In this document: piece after piece, positions 15,326 to 21,804 of the stretch
How positions within the stretch are numbered: the first letter of the stretch is position 1
How the letters are laid out: each line of letters begins with the position of its first letter
Virus record (IMG/VR): IMGVR_UViG_3300031963_000020
Coordinates: 1-64,000 of that record
Strand: one strand, 5' to 3'
Length of the DNA: 64,000 bases
Source: a virus
The notes under the pieces: model-generated
The model's database searches: none
Seen by the model: the letters and a program-made list of their open reading frames with translations, nothing else
What the model was told of the DNA's origin: nothing
Made by a program: the position numbers and the translations under genes

Positions 15326-15398
15326 GCTGACATAGCTCAGTTGGTAGAGCACCACTTTGGTAAAGTGGAGGTCACCAGTTCAATCCTGGTTGTCAGCT
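15326..15398 (+). tRNA. tRNA-Thr (anticodon GGT)
   Basis: Acceptor GCTGACA/TGTCAGC, anticodon stem CCACT/AGTGG with loop TTGGTAA. Standard cloverleaf. Confidence 0.93.
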
Positions 15399-15400
15399 CT

Positions 15401-15474
15401 GCCTCAATAGCTCAACTGGATAGAGCACCTGACTTCGGATCAGGGGGTTGTGGGTTCGAATCCTTCTTGGGGCG
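15401..15474 (+). tRNA. tRNA-Arg (anticodon TCG)
   Basis: Acceptor GCCTCAA/TTGGGGC, anticodon stem CCTGA/TCAGG with loop CTTCGGA. Starts two bases after tRNA-Thr. Confidence 0.92.
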
Positions 15475-15478
15475 TTAT

Positions 15479-15552
15479 ACCCGCGTAGCTCAGTTGGATA
15501 GAGCAACAGCCTTCTAAGCTGTGGGTCAGAGGTTCGAATCCTCTCGCGGGTG
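15479..15552 (+). tRNA. tRNA-Arg (anticodon TCT)
   Basis: Acceptor ACCCGCG/CGCGGGT, anticodon stem ACAGC/GCTGT with loop CTTCTAA. Reads AGA/AGG, codons common in AT-rich phage genes. Confidence 0.93.
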
Positions 15553-15570
15553 CTAATCTATGGAGGTTGT

Positions 15571-16176
15571 ATGTCGTATCCGTTGACAACAAGAGTACAT
15601 AGTATAAAAAAGGACATGCTTCCTTACACATTTATTGATGATGTATTTACAAACGAAGAATTAAACCAAGTAATAAATTATTGTAATACTTTAAGTTTGG
15701 GTGATGCAACGGTAGGTGAAGGACGAATTGCACCAAACTATAGAAAGTCTAAAGTAAACCAGTTTAAGGTAAATAATCAAAATAATTGGATATTTGATAG
15801 ATTACAAACAGCGGCAACTTATGTAAATAACGAATTTTTTAGATTTGACTTGATTGGATTTGACAAAATTCAATACACAGAGTACAGAGATCAAAATGAT
15901 TTATATGATTTTCACGTAGATTGTTGGATGGGCGAGAATACACCAGCTGACCATATGTTTCCGAGAAAGTTATCGTGCAGTCTCATACTGTCAGATTCAA
16001 ACGAATATGAAGGTGGTCAGTTTGAAGTTATGTACACCAAACAACCAGAAGAAGTAAAACAAATAAAAAATAGACTAATTACATTTCCGTCATACATGCT
16101 ACATAGAGTAAAACCAGTAGTAAAAGGAACACGTAAATCATTAGTATTTTGGGTCATTGGCCCTAAATTTAAATAA
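15571..16176 (+). CDS. 2-oxoglutarate/Fe(II) dioxygenase, prolyl-hydroxylase-like
   Basis: 201 residues from ATG 15571, seven bases after GGAGG. The double-stranded beta-helix metal triad is visible: FHVDCW (His115, Asp117) and MLHRVKPV (His178), with Arg188 (GTRKSLVFW) as the 2-oxoglutarate anchor. LSCSLILSDSNEYEGGQFEV is the typical core strand pair. Family members hydroxylate protein side chains or nucleic-acid bases, using O2. Such enzymes are common in marine T4-like phages with unknown targets. The stop codon abuts the first base of tRNA-Cys. Confidence 0.85.
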   Translation: MSYPLTTRVHSIKKDMLPYTFIDDVFTNEELNQVINYCNTLSLGDATVGEGRIAPNYRKSKVNQFKVNNQNNWIFDRLQTAATYVNNEFFRFDLIGFDKIQYTEYRDQNDLYDFHVDCWMGENTPADHMFPRKLSCSLILSDSNEYEGGQFEVMYTKQPEEVKQIKNRLITFPSYMLHRVKPVVKGTRKSLVFWVIGPKFK

Positions 16177-16262
16177 GGTGCGATGGCCGAGAGGCTGAAG
16201 GCACGGGTCTGCAAAACCCTTGGACTAAACATCCCGCGTCAGTTCGAATCTGACTCGCACCT
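16177..16262 (+). tRNA. tRNA-Cys (anticodon GCA), type II with long variable arm
   Basis: 86 bases. Acceptor GGTGCGA/TCGCACC with discriminator T73, the key CysRS identity base. Anticodon stem GGGT/ACCC with loop CTGCAAA. The D arm (GGCCGAGAGGCTGAAGGC) and an 18-base variable region with a GGA/TCC stem look like a serine tRNA, whereas normal tRNA-Cys is short. T stem GTCAG/CTGAC. Cys charging is likely from T73 and anticodon; Ser mischarging is the alternative. Confidence 0.85.
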
Positions 16263-16278
16263 CTTTTCAGGAGAAACT

Positions 16279-16443
16279 ATGACAAGACTAACACCAGAAA
16301 TTGTAAAGAATACAATTGTTACGGTTATTTGTGTTCTCACCATAGTTATGTTAGCCACCGCACTGATAGTTGGTGAAGTTAACAAACCAGAAGTGCTACA
16401 AGGTGGTGATATTCAACACGCTATGGAGACAGGACAATTTTAA
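16279..16443 (+). CDS. Small single-pass membrane protein
   Basis: 54 residues from ATG 16279, after CAGGAGA. One transmembrane segment (about 12-34, TIVTVICVLTIVMLATALIVG) and a short polar C-terminus. TAATG overlap with the next gene, another membrane protein, suggests that the two act together. Function unknown. Confidence 0.55.
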   Translation: MTRLTPEIVKNTIVTVICVLTIVMLATALIVGEVNKPEVLQGGDIQHAMETGQF

Positions 16444-16724
16444 TGAAGAAACTTTTATTTACGAAACCGATTACATTGTCGGACACCGCAGAACATAGAA
16501 TTCATACTCGTAAGTGGTGGGCGATACTGATTTTGGTTGTAGGTGGTTTATTGTTAGCAGGACGAGTACCCGTCCCGATGTCGTTAAGTTATACTTTACT
16601 GTTCTTCGGTCATGCTGGAATGTTGCATAGTTTCTGGGAGAAACGAGATTATCCTATGGTTATCGTCAACCTTGTTTGGCTTGGTGTTGATGCCTTAGGA
16701 TTCATACGATGGTGGAATATGTAA
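16443..16724 (+). CDS. Small multi-pass membrane protein
   Basis: 93 residues with three hydrophobic segments (about 25-43, 45-63 and 70-86) and a polar, basic N-terminus. Overlaps the preceding membrane gene by one base. Contains His, Trp and Arg residues near the membrane edge. It resembles nicotinamide riboside transporter (PnuC)-like small phage membrane proteins only loosely; no family is claimed. Confidence 0.5.
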   Translation: MKKLLFTKPITLSDTAEHRIHTRKWWAILILVVGGLLLAGRVPVPMSLSYTLLFFGHAGMLHSFWEKRDYPMVIVNLVWLGVDALGFIRWWNM

Positions 16725-16727
16725 CAA

Positions 16728-17153
16728 ATGACAAGACAATGTGGAAGTTGTACCAAATGTTGTGATGGTTGGTTAACCGCCGATGTATACGGACACAAAA
16801 TGGAACCAGGCAAACCCTGTCCATTTGTTGGTGACCATAAATGTACAATATACAATAAGCGACCACAATTATGTAGTGATTTTAAGTGTGGGTGGTTAAA
16901 AGATGATGGAACCTTGTTTGATGAATGGCTGCGTCCTAACAATACTAATGTTATATTCGTTCATTTCAAAATTGATGATATCGTGTGGTATCGTTTGGCC
17001 GAAGCAGGTGCAAAAGTAAACACAATACTGTTAAGTTATATAATTCAAATATTTACAAAAAATAATGTAAATTTAGAATATTGGATAAACGGAGCGCAGT
17101 TTCTTATAGGTACGCAAAAGTTCAAAGACTTGGTTAAAACACACCACAACTAA
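16728..17153 (+). CDS. YkgJ-like CxxCxxCC metal-binding protein
   Basis: 141 residues. The N-terminus has CGSCTKCCDG, then PCPFV..HKCTIYNKRPQLCSDFKCGW: the eight-cysteine pattern of the YkgJ family (zinc or iron chelating; C..C..CC, C, C.iY..RP..C..f.C). The biochemical role of the family is unclear. The C-terminal 80 residues lack cysteines and look alpha/beta. An unusual gene for a tRNA island; perhaps it binds Fe-S or zinc in a host protein modification. Confidence 0.7.
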   Translation: MTRQCGSCTKCCDGWLTADVYGHKMEPGKPCPFVGDHKCTIYNKRPQLCSDFKCGWLKDDGTLFDEWLRPNNTNVIFVHFKIDDIVWYRLAEAGAKVNTILLSYIIQIFTKNNVNLEYWINGAQFLIGTQKFKDLVKTHHN

Positions 17154-17162
17154 TTTGTAAAC

Positions 17163-17236
17163 GGCAGGGTAGCTCAGTTGGTGAGAGCGCACGACTCATA
17201 ATCGTGAGGTCGAGGGTTCGAATCCCTCCCCCGCTA
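17163..17236 (+). tRNA. tRNA-Met (anticodon CAT), elongator-type
   Basis: Acceptor GGCAGGG/CCCCGCT has one A-C mismatch. Anticodon stem CACGA/TCGTG with loop CTCATAA. CAT could also be lysidine-type Ile, but a separate Ile(TAT) gene covers ATA, so Met is preferred. Confidence 0.85.
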
Positions 17237-17251
17237 TAACACGGAGAATGT

Positions 17252-17428
17252 ATGTTTATTATTAAGTTCAACGATATTGAAACACCAACACAGTATGCAA
17301 CACGTGAAGATGCGGTACGAGAATTAATAGGTATGTTTGGTGATATTGAATTGGATGAAATGAATATTGCGTTCTGGCCTAGTGTATCGGCACGAGGATA
17401 CACAAAGATAGAGATAGTAGAACAATAA
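17252..17428 (+). CDS. Small protein abutting tRNA-Tyr
   Basis: 58 residues, ATG preceded by cggaga. Alpha/beta character (MFIIKFNDIETPTQYATRED, FWPSVSARGYTKIEIVEQ). Its TAA is the base before the tRNA-Tyr 5' end, so tRNA processing by RNase P would cut right behind the stop codon. No family recognised. Confidence 0.55.
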   Translation: MFIIKFNDIETPTQYATREDAVRELIGMFGDIELDEMNIAFWPSVSARGYTKIEIVEQ

Positions 17429-17512
17429 GGGAGTGCCGCAGAGTTGGAGGACTGCAACAGACTGTAAATCTGTCGCCAATAGGCCTAGTAGGTTCGAATC
17501 CTTCCACTCCCA
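17429..17512 (+). tRNA. tRNA-Tyr (anticodon GTA)
   Basis: Type II, as usual for bacterial tRNA-Tyr. Acceptor GGGAGTG/CACTCCC, anticodon stem ACAGA/TCTGT with loop CTGTAAA, long variable arm. Confidence 0.93.
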
Positions 17513-17515
17513 TAT

Positions 17516-17589
17516 AGGCGCGTAGCTCAGGTGGTTAGAGCACTGACCTGATAAGTCAGGGGTCGCTGGTTCAACTCCAGCCGTGCCTA
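17516..17589 (+). tRNA. tRNA-Ile (anticodon GAT)
   Basis: Acceptor AGGCGCG/CGTGCCT, anticodon stem CTGAC/GTCAG with loop CTGATAA. Confidence 0.93.
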
Positions 17590-17593
17590 CTTT

Positions 17594-17666
17594 GCACCGT
17601 TAGCTCAACTGGTAGAGCATTCGCCTCTTAAGCGACAGGTTGTAGGATCGTCCCCTACACGGTGCA
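17594..17666 (+). tRNA. tRNA-Lys (anticodon CTT), odd T loop
   Basis: Acceptor GCACCGT/ACGGTGC. Anticodon loop CTCTTAA on a TCGC/GCGA stem. The T arm GTAGG/CCTAC has loop ATCGTCC, so the normal T54-A58 pair is swapped to A54-T58. Confidence 0.85.
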
Positions 17667-17669
17667 TAC

Positions 17670-17742
17670 GCCAAGATAGCTCAGTTGGTAGAGCGCCAGC
17701 CTGAAGAGCTGGGCGTCGGGGGTTCGACTCCCTCTCTTGGCA
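17670..17742 (+). tRNA. tRNA-Phe (anticodon GAA)
   Basis: Acceptor GCCAAGA/TCTTGGC, anticodon stem CCAGC/GCTGG with loop CTGAAGA. Confidence 0.93.
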
Positions 17743-17759
17743 TTACATAGGAGAACGTT

Positions 17760-17873
17760 ATGTTTAATGCAGCATTATTATTTTTTATTGTATTCGTCGC
17801 ATACCGATGGGTAAAAGGTATAGAAAATATGAAAAATCTTCACCCAGACTACAAAGGTGAGGACTTCCCGTGA
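17760..17873 (+). CDS. Tiny membrane protein (37 residues)
   Basis: ATG at 17760, six bases after TAGGAGA. An N-terminal hydrophobic segment (NAALLFFIVFVAYRW) is followed by a polar tail ending in EDFP. Its TGA overlaps the GTG start of a second tiny membrane protein. Such pairs are typical of phage membrane micropeptides; function unknown. Confidence 0.5.
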   Translation: MFNAALLFFIVFVAYRWVKGIENMKNLHPDYKGEDFP

Positions 17874-17965
17874 TATACGCTATTATTACATTTTTAATAA
17901 TAGCTATTACTATAAGCTTGACAACGGCTTGGATAGCAGTTATATTAGAAAAGGACGAGTTTTAG
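17870..17965 (+). CDS. Tiny membrane protein (31 residues), GTG start
   Basis: Starts at GTG 17870 inside the upstream stop (GTGA overlap). Almost entirely one transmembrane helix (IITFLIIAITISLTTAWIAV) with an acidic tail. Its coding sequence contains a TTGACA-N17-TATATT promoter for the tRNA behind it, and its stop shares one base with tRNA-Trp, so it is less certain than its partner. Confidence 0.4.
   Translation: MIYAIITFLIIAITISLTTAWIAVILEKDEF
17918..17946 (+). promoter_or_regulatory. sigma70-type promoter ahead of tRNA-Trp
   Basis: TTGACA (17918-17923), 17-base spacer, TATATT (17941-17946). The start of transcription would be about 12 bases before tRNA-Trp. It lies inside a 31-codon reading frame. 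Confidence 0.55.
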
Positions 17966-18036
17966 GGTCTATGGTGTAATTGGCAGCACAATGCTCTCCA
18001 AAAGCATTAGTCAAGGTTCGAGTCCTTGTGGGCCTG
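17965..18036 (+). tRNA. tRNA-Trp (anticodon CCA)
   Basis: Acceptor GGGTCTA/TGGGCCT with G-T pairs, anticodon stem ATGCT/AGCAT with loop CTCCAAA, discriminator G73. Confidence 0.92.
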
Positions 18037-18042
18037 TTTCAT

Positions 18043-18116
18043 TCCCAGTTAGCTCAGTTGGTTAGAGCATCTGACTGTTAATCAGAGGGTCGGGGGTTCA
18101 AGTCCCTCACTGGGAG
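18043..18116 (+). tRNA. tRNA-Asn (anticodon GTT)
   Basis: Acceptor TCCCAGT/ACTGGGA, anticodon stem TCTGA/TCAGA with loop CTGTTAA, discriminator G73. Confidence 0.93.
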
Positions 18117-18142
18117 CTTTACAAAACAACAATGAGGTTATT

Positions 18143-18400
18143 ATGAATTTGACACCGAATGATAAGTTGAAGTTAGAAGCAGCATTAAAAGATATGGCAA
18201 CGTCTATGACCCGTGTTGCCGCAGAACGTGACTTGCAAAAGAATGTGATTGGAGACATCTGTGAAGAACTCCAACTCAACAAGAAGGTATTCCGTAAGTT
18301 AGCACGTGTATATTACAAGCAGAACTTTGATGATGAAGTTGCAACGCACCAAGAGTTTGAAACCCTTTACGAGACGGTAACGCAAACCACTAAGCCCTAA
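18143..18400 (+). CDS. dsbA: DsbA-like late transcription regulator
   Basis: 85 residues, all helical. The region RDLQKNVIGDICEELQLNKKVFRKLARVYYKQNFDDEV resembles the T4 DsbA double-stranded-DNA-binding protein (89 residues; same order of a basic helix, a 'k.F..L...Y.kq' helix, then an acidic end). T4 DsbA binds near late promoters and aids gp55-dependent transcription, and a gp55-like gene is present at 30895. Ribosome binding site tgagg. Family assignment is by pattern, not alignment. Confidence 0.6.
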   Translation: MNLTPNDKLKLEAALKDMATSMTRVAAERDLQKNVIGDICEELQLNKKVFRKLARVYYKQNFDDEVATHQEFETLYETVTQTTKP

Positions 18401-18410
18401 GAGGTGACGT

Positions 18411-18860
18411 ATGAATCGGTTATGGATGTTGTTGTTCGTTCTAGTAGGATGTTCATCACCAACGCAACCGCAAGTTGTACAAAATTATGAACTTAACTTT
18501 GTAAAAGATATAGATACTATTTTTGTAGATGTATCTGGTGGACAAGTAGTTAAACATCTAGGTGCGTTTACCAATGTTCGTAGTCGCAGAATGGTTTTAA
18601 TCAGTAGTAATATTTTTGTTCAAGCAACGGCAGGTTTTGGTCAGATTGATACCGTGTCTACTGTGAATGGTATATCACATACTAACAATGGATATGTTGG
18701 AACTGCATTTGGCGCATTTCCAAATATGATTGGTATGACCGCAACGATTATAGCTAAAGTAGTTGACGATAGTAAAACACCAGAGGAGTTTAGATATCCA
18801 CATTTACGAAAAGTTTTAGCAGTGGATACTATGCGAGTATTGATACTTCCTCGAAAATAG
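18411..18860 (+). CDS. Lipoprotein, unknown function
   Basis: 149 residues with a clear lipoprotein signal (MNRLWMLLFVLVGCSS; lipobox LVGC, Cys14). The mature part is beta-rich, with YELNFVKDIDTIFVDVSGGQ, RRMVLISSNIFVQATAGFG and MIGMTATIIAKVVD. It would be anchored in the host envelope; superinfection exclusion and envelope modification are possible roles. A gaggtg site lies just upstream. Confidence 0.65.
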   Translation: MNRLWMLLFVLVGCSSPTQPQVVQNYELNFVKDIDTIFVDVSGGQVVKHLGAFTNVRSRRMVLISSNIFVQATAGFGQIDTVSTVNGISHTNNGYVGTAFGAFPNMIGMTATIIAKVVDDSKTPEEFRYPHLRKVLAVDTMRVLILPRK

Positions 18861-18866
18861 TAGGTT

Positions 18867-18940
18867 GGGGTGGTAGCTCAATCGGTTAGAGCACTGCACT
18901 GTCACTGCAGAGGTTGCGGGTTCGATTCCCGTCCATCCCG
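18867..18940 (+). tRNA. tRNA-Asp (anticodon GTC)
   Basis: Acceptor GGGGTGG/CCATCCC, anticodon stem CTGCA/TGCAG with loop CTGTCAC, discriminator G73. Confidence 0.93.
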
Positions 18941-18964
18941 TGTCACACCACAAAGGAGTGTATT

Positions 18965-19162
18965 ATGAAACGTATATATTTGAGTAGTAAAGAAAACAAA
19001 ATCGCTGGAGTCTGTGGTGGGTTTGCGGAGTCATTAAATATTGACCCAACCCTCATCAGACTTTTGTTTATTGCGGCATTTCTTTCACCACTCCCGGCAG
19101 TCATTTTTTATCTTCTATGCTGGATAGCAATTCCAAAAGACCCAGGATACGAGAAGGAGTAA
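18965..19162 (+). CDS. PspC-domain membrane protein
   Basis: 65 residues from ATG 18965 (AAGGAG upstream), covering a whole PspC domain: YLSSKENKIAGVCGGFAESL, NIDPTLIRLLFIAAFL and the transmembrane end PAVIFYLLCWIAIP. Cellular PspC is part of the phage-shock response that senses and counters inner-membrane damage. A stand-alone phage copy could dampen or mimic that response, for example to keep the membrane sealed until lysis (inference). Confidence 0.85.
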   Translation: MKRIYLSSKENKIAGVCGGFAESLNIDPTLIRLLFIAAFLSPLPAVIFYLLCWIAIPKDPGYEKE

Positions 19163-19165
19163 GTT

Positions 19166-20287
19166 GTGAAGCTATTATTTTTATCCGCATGTGGAAAAAC
19201 AAAAGAAGCAGAAGATAATGGATATATCAATTTGTATCTTGCATCACTGAAACAATATATCGTTCCACATTTCGATGTGAAAGTTATTTTGTTTAACAAC
19301 GCACTTAATCAAAACTCCAGCGAAAGTCAAACATTTCAACGAGTAAAAGAGTTTGGGTTGGAACATATAGTAGAAGTAAAGAATATGTACGAAATGGGAC
19401 TACCACAGGAATCTGTAAACTTTCTTGATAATTTGCATTGGTTTGGTAAAATTGGTATCAATATGAATATGTTATTCGATTATGCCAAGATGAATAATTT
19501 TTTTGATGCGGATTGGGTTTTCCACTTCGATACAGATTTAGAGTTTTTACCAAACTTTAAAGATGTGTTAATGAGTATTGATGAAGTTAGAAAAGTAAAT
19601 AATGAAGTTATGATAACAGCTGGTGGTGACACCTACCCATACAATATACGATACAAGGATACAGAATTTATTTTCGATGAACCATCACGAATAAATATTT
19701 ATGATGCATCCACTCTTAGCCATCACTTTAATTTACGCAAGCTGAAGGTTAATAAACGCAATGAGGGATCAGACACATCCGCCTATATGAACAACGAAAG
19801 GTTGGTATTCAACCTACAGCAACAAAAAATACGTAATGATTTTGTTGGGTACTCCAAAGACGCTGCAAGGTCTAATTTATTTAATTGGATTGGTTGTCAC
19901 TATTCAAGTAACTTTGAGGCTCTCGGACATTTGAAAGACGATGAAGAAGCAAAGTATTTACAACAACTGTGGGAAGAAAAGGGAAGTCCAAATCTTCAAC
20001 TTACAATAAGTCACGATAAGGGTTCGTTACCACAATTTTTCTTACAAGGATCAAGTCATAACGTAATAAAAATACAAGTTCGTGGATATTCGGATATGGC
20101 TAAACATTTTAGTTCCGGGTATTATGAGGAAACACCATACAGAAAATATTCAGAACAACGATTGAAAGAACATTACACCGACACACAACACATCTGGGAA
20201 AAAGATTATTTGACAAAAGAAGAAATAGAATCTAGAATTTTTAATTTACAAAACGAAATCCAACGATTACAACAAATGTTAAATTAG
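19166..20287 (+). CDS. Glycosyltransferase-like protein (GT-A)
   Basis: 373 residues starting at GTG 19166 (GAAGGAG nine bases upstream). The N-terminal half has a nucleotide-sugar-enzyme look: MKLLFLSACGKTKEAEDNGY, VKVILFNNALN, and a DxD motif in DWVFHFDTDLEFLPNF (about residues 113-128), with WIGCHYSSNFEALGHL and a C-terminal coiled helix. It would use a metal-bound nucleotide sugar. A third sugar enzyme in the window; acceptor unknown. Confidence 0.65.
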   Translation: MKLLFLSACGKTKEAEDNGYINLYLASLKQYIVPHFDVKVILFNNALNQNSSESQTFQRVKEFGLEHIVEVKNMYEMGLPQESVNFLDNLHWFGKIGINMNMLFDYAKMNNFFDADWVFHFDTDLEFLPNFKDVLMSIDEVRKVNNEVMITAGGDTYPYNIRYKDTEFIFDEPSRINIYDASTLSHHFNLRKLKVNKRNEGSDTSAYMNNERLVFNLQQQKIRNDFVGYSKDAARSNLFNWIGCHYSSNFEALGHLKDDEEAKYLQQLWEEKGSPNLQLTISHDKGSLPQFFLQGSSHNVIKIQVRGYSDMAKHFSSGYYEETPYRKYSEQRLKEHYTDTQHIWEKDYLTKEEIESRIFNLQNEIQRLQQMLN

Positions 20288-20293
20288 CAGTAG

Positions 20294-20378
20294 GGACAGT
20301 TGGCTGAGTGGTCTAAAGCAGGAGATTACTAATCTCTCGTACCGAAAGGTACCGTGGGTTCGAATCCTACACTGTCCG
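20294..20378 (+). tRNA. tRNA-Ser (anticodon ACT)
   Basis: Type II. Acceptor GGACAGT/ACTGTCC with G73, anticodon stem GGAGA/TCTCT with loop TTACTAA, variable arm GTACC/GGTAC. The usual serine tRNA for AGY has GCT; here base 34 is A. An A34 serine tRNA of this box is very unusual in bacteria or phages. Confidence 0.9.
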
Positions 20379-20396
20379 TTTTAAATGGAGTATACA

Positions 20397-20507
20397 ATGG
20401 CTACACATAAAAGAAAAGGACATACTAGAAAACCAAGAAAATCTTGGCAAGCTAGTATAAAAGTAAAATCAACAACTGTTAAAAATCCGCGTAGAAAACG
20501 TAAATAA
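20397..20507 (+). CDS. Tiny Arg/Lys-rich protein (36 residues)
   Basis: ATG at 20397 with atggag upstream. Strongly basic (HKRKGHTRKPRKSWQASIKV, then NPRRKRK). The composition matches ribosomal or RNA-binding micropeptides. A similar basic 30-residue peptide is encoded at 24419, also between tRNA genes. Possibly ribosome- or nucleic-acid-binding. Confidence 0.55.
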   Translation: MATHKRKGHTRKPRKSWQASIKVKSTTVKNPRRKRK

Positions 20508-20529
20508 TTAGTATTTATTTAGATGGGGG

Positions 20530-20558
20530 TTGACAATTAGCAGTCCCCTAGTTATATT
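20530..20558 (+). promoter_or_regulatory. sigma70-type promoter within the tRNA island
   Basis: TTGACA (20530-20535), 17-base spacer, TATATT (20553-20558). It lies 18 bases before tRNA-Lys(TTT) and would drive that tRNA, the noncoding interval behind it and following genes. Confidence 0.75.
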
Positions 20559-20575
20559 ACTGGTGTAGGGTAAAC

Positions 20576-20649
20576 GCCTCCATAACTCAATTGGTCAGAG
20601 TAGCTGGCTTTTAACCAGTAAGTTCTAGGTTCGAGTCCTAGTGGGGGCA
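20576..20649 (+). tRNA. tRNA-Lys (anticodon TTT)
   Basis: Acceptor GCCTCCA/TGGGGGC, anticodon stem GCTGG/CCAGT with loop CTTTTAA. Confidence 0.92.
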
Positions 20650-20878
20650 CTGTTGATTAAAAATTGAAAGTTAGTTGTAGAGCTTATCCGCGGTAGGAAA
20701 ACCCCGCGCTACACGATTTAAGCGACCCTTACGTGAGACACCACTACAACGGTGCAGGGGAAGTTTCCGTAAGTAGTAGTCCTCGTATGTAGACAAACGT
20801 TCGGTGAGGATGGCACCAACGATGATAGATAAGTTCTTCTCTATAAAATGAGAGGATACTATAACAACTCATCCATAC
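20650..20878 (+). ncRNA. Candidate structured noncoding RNA interval
   Basis: 229 bases between tRNA-Lys and tRNA-Leu without a supported gene. It contains a two-part stem GTAG..CGCGG / CCGCG-CTAC (20687-20713), a CACC/GGTG hairpin (about 20740-20755), CCTC/GAGG (about 20781-20809) and a TTCTCT/AGAGGA hairpin (about 20836-20855). It follows a strong promoter. No known RNA family recognised. Confidence 0.4.
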
Positions 20879-20961
20879 GCCCTGGTGGTGGAATGGTATA
20901 CACAGCAGACTTAAAATCTGCCGGCCTCACGGTCTTGCGAGTTCGAGTCTCGCCCTGGGCA
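20879..20961 (+). tRNA. tRNA-Leu (anticodon TAA)
   Basis: Type II. Acceptor GCCCTGG/CCTGGGC with one T-T mismatch, anticodon stem GCAGA/TCTGC with loop CTTAAAA. Reads TTA/TTG, heavily used in this genome. Confidence 0.92.
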
Positions 20962-20980
20962 TTAGTCTGTAGGAGAATGT

Positions 20981-21145
20981 ATGATTAAGTATTTAGTAAA
21001 GATATATTTTGAAGGTGGTGTAACATCCTTCACATATTACGCAGCAGAAGCAACCGAGGCTATTACACAGTTTCGTAATGACCCAGATGCACAAAAGTTG
21101 TTAGAAGGAAAAGTATTGACGCATTATGAAGTAGGACCTGTTTGA
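20981..21145 (+). CDS. Small protein between tRNA genes
   Basis: 54 residues, ATG preceded by aggagaa. A small alpha/beta protein (MIKYLVKIYFEGGVTSFTYY, then AEATEAITQFRNDPDAQKLL). Similar in size and fold-type to the 17252 gene, but no clear sequence kinship. Function unknown. Confidence 0.55.
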   Translation: MIKYLVKIYFEGGVTSFTYYAAEATEAITQFRNDPDAQKLLEGKVLTHYEVGPV

Positions 21146-21150
21146 TAGTT

Positions 21151-21222
21151 GCGGGTGTAGCTCAGTGGTAGAGTCCGTGCTTGCCAAGCACGTTGTCGTG
21201 GGTTCGAATCCCATCGCCCGCT
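21151..21222 (+). tRNA. tRNA-Gly (anticodon GCC)
   Basis: Acceptor GCGGGTG/CGCCCGC, anticodon stem CGTGC/GCACG with loop TTGCCAA. Confidence 0.93.
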
Positions 21223-21234
21223 CTTGGAGAATTT

Positions 21235-21804
21235 ATGTTTGATATGTTTAATAGAGTAATCTCACAACGAGGTTACACAAGATACCTAGAAATCGGTGTT
21301 AGTAATGGTGGAACATTCTACAACATAGAATGTCAAGTAAAGCATGGTGTGGATCCTAATAATAAGGATATGCTTTACCCCATTACATCCGATGAGTTTT
21401 TTGAAAACTGTAATCAAACATATGATATAGTTTTTATTGATGGTGACCACGAGTGTAATCAAGTCTTACGAGACATTGATAATAGTATTAAACACTTGTC
21501 ACCAAATGGTATTATCTTTATTCACGATACAAAGCCGCACACGGAGTTGATGCAACAATCACCGATGCCCAACAATCTTTGTGAAAGAGGATTGTGGACT
21601 GGTGATGTGTGGAAAGCTATCGCAAAGTTTAGAAACACAAGAAAAGATTTTACAGTTAGAACATTTGACATAGAACTTGGATTGACTATATTAGAACGTG
21701 GTGAGGGAACGCTGATAGAAATACCAGATGAACTCACTTATGATTGGTACTTGACAAATCAAGATTATGTGTTAAATTTAATTCCGTACAATACGGGCCT
21801 GTAG
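21235..21804 (+). CDS. Class I methyltransferase-like protein
   Basis: 189 residues from ATG 21235, preceded by ggaga. It shows the SAM-binding pattern TRYLEIGVSNGGTFYNIE (motif I), HGVDPN (acidic end of strand 2), YDIVFIDGDHECNQVLRDI and GIIFIHDTKPH, as in Methyltransf_24 proteins linked to glycan or lipid modification. The last ten bases lie inside tRNA-Ala; the stop is part of its TGTAGC. Substrate unknown. Confidence 0.7.
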   Translation: MFDMFNRVISQRGYTRYLEIGVSNGGTFYNIECQVKHGVDPNNKDMLYPITSDEFFENCNQTYDIVFIDGDHECNQVLRDIDNSIKHLSPNGIIFIHDTKPHTELMQQSPMPNNLCERGLWTGDVWKAIAKFRNTRKDFTVRTFDIELGLTILERGEGTLIEIPDELTYDWYLTNQDYVLNLIPYNTGL

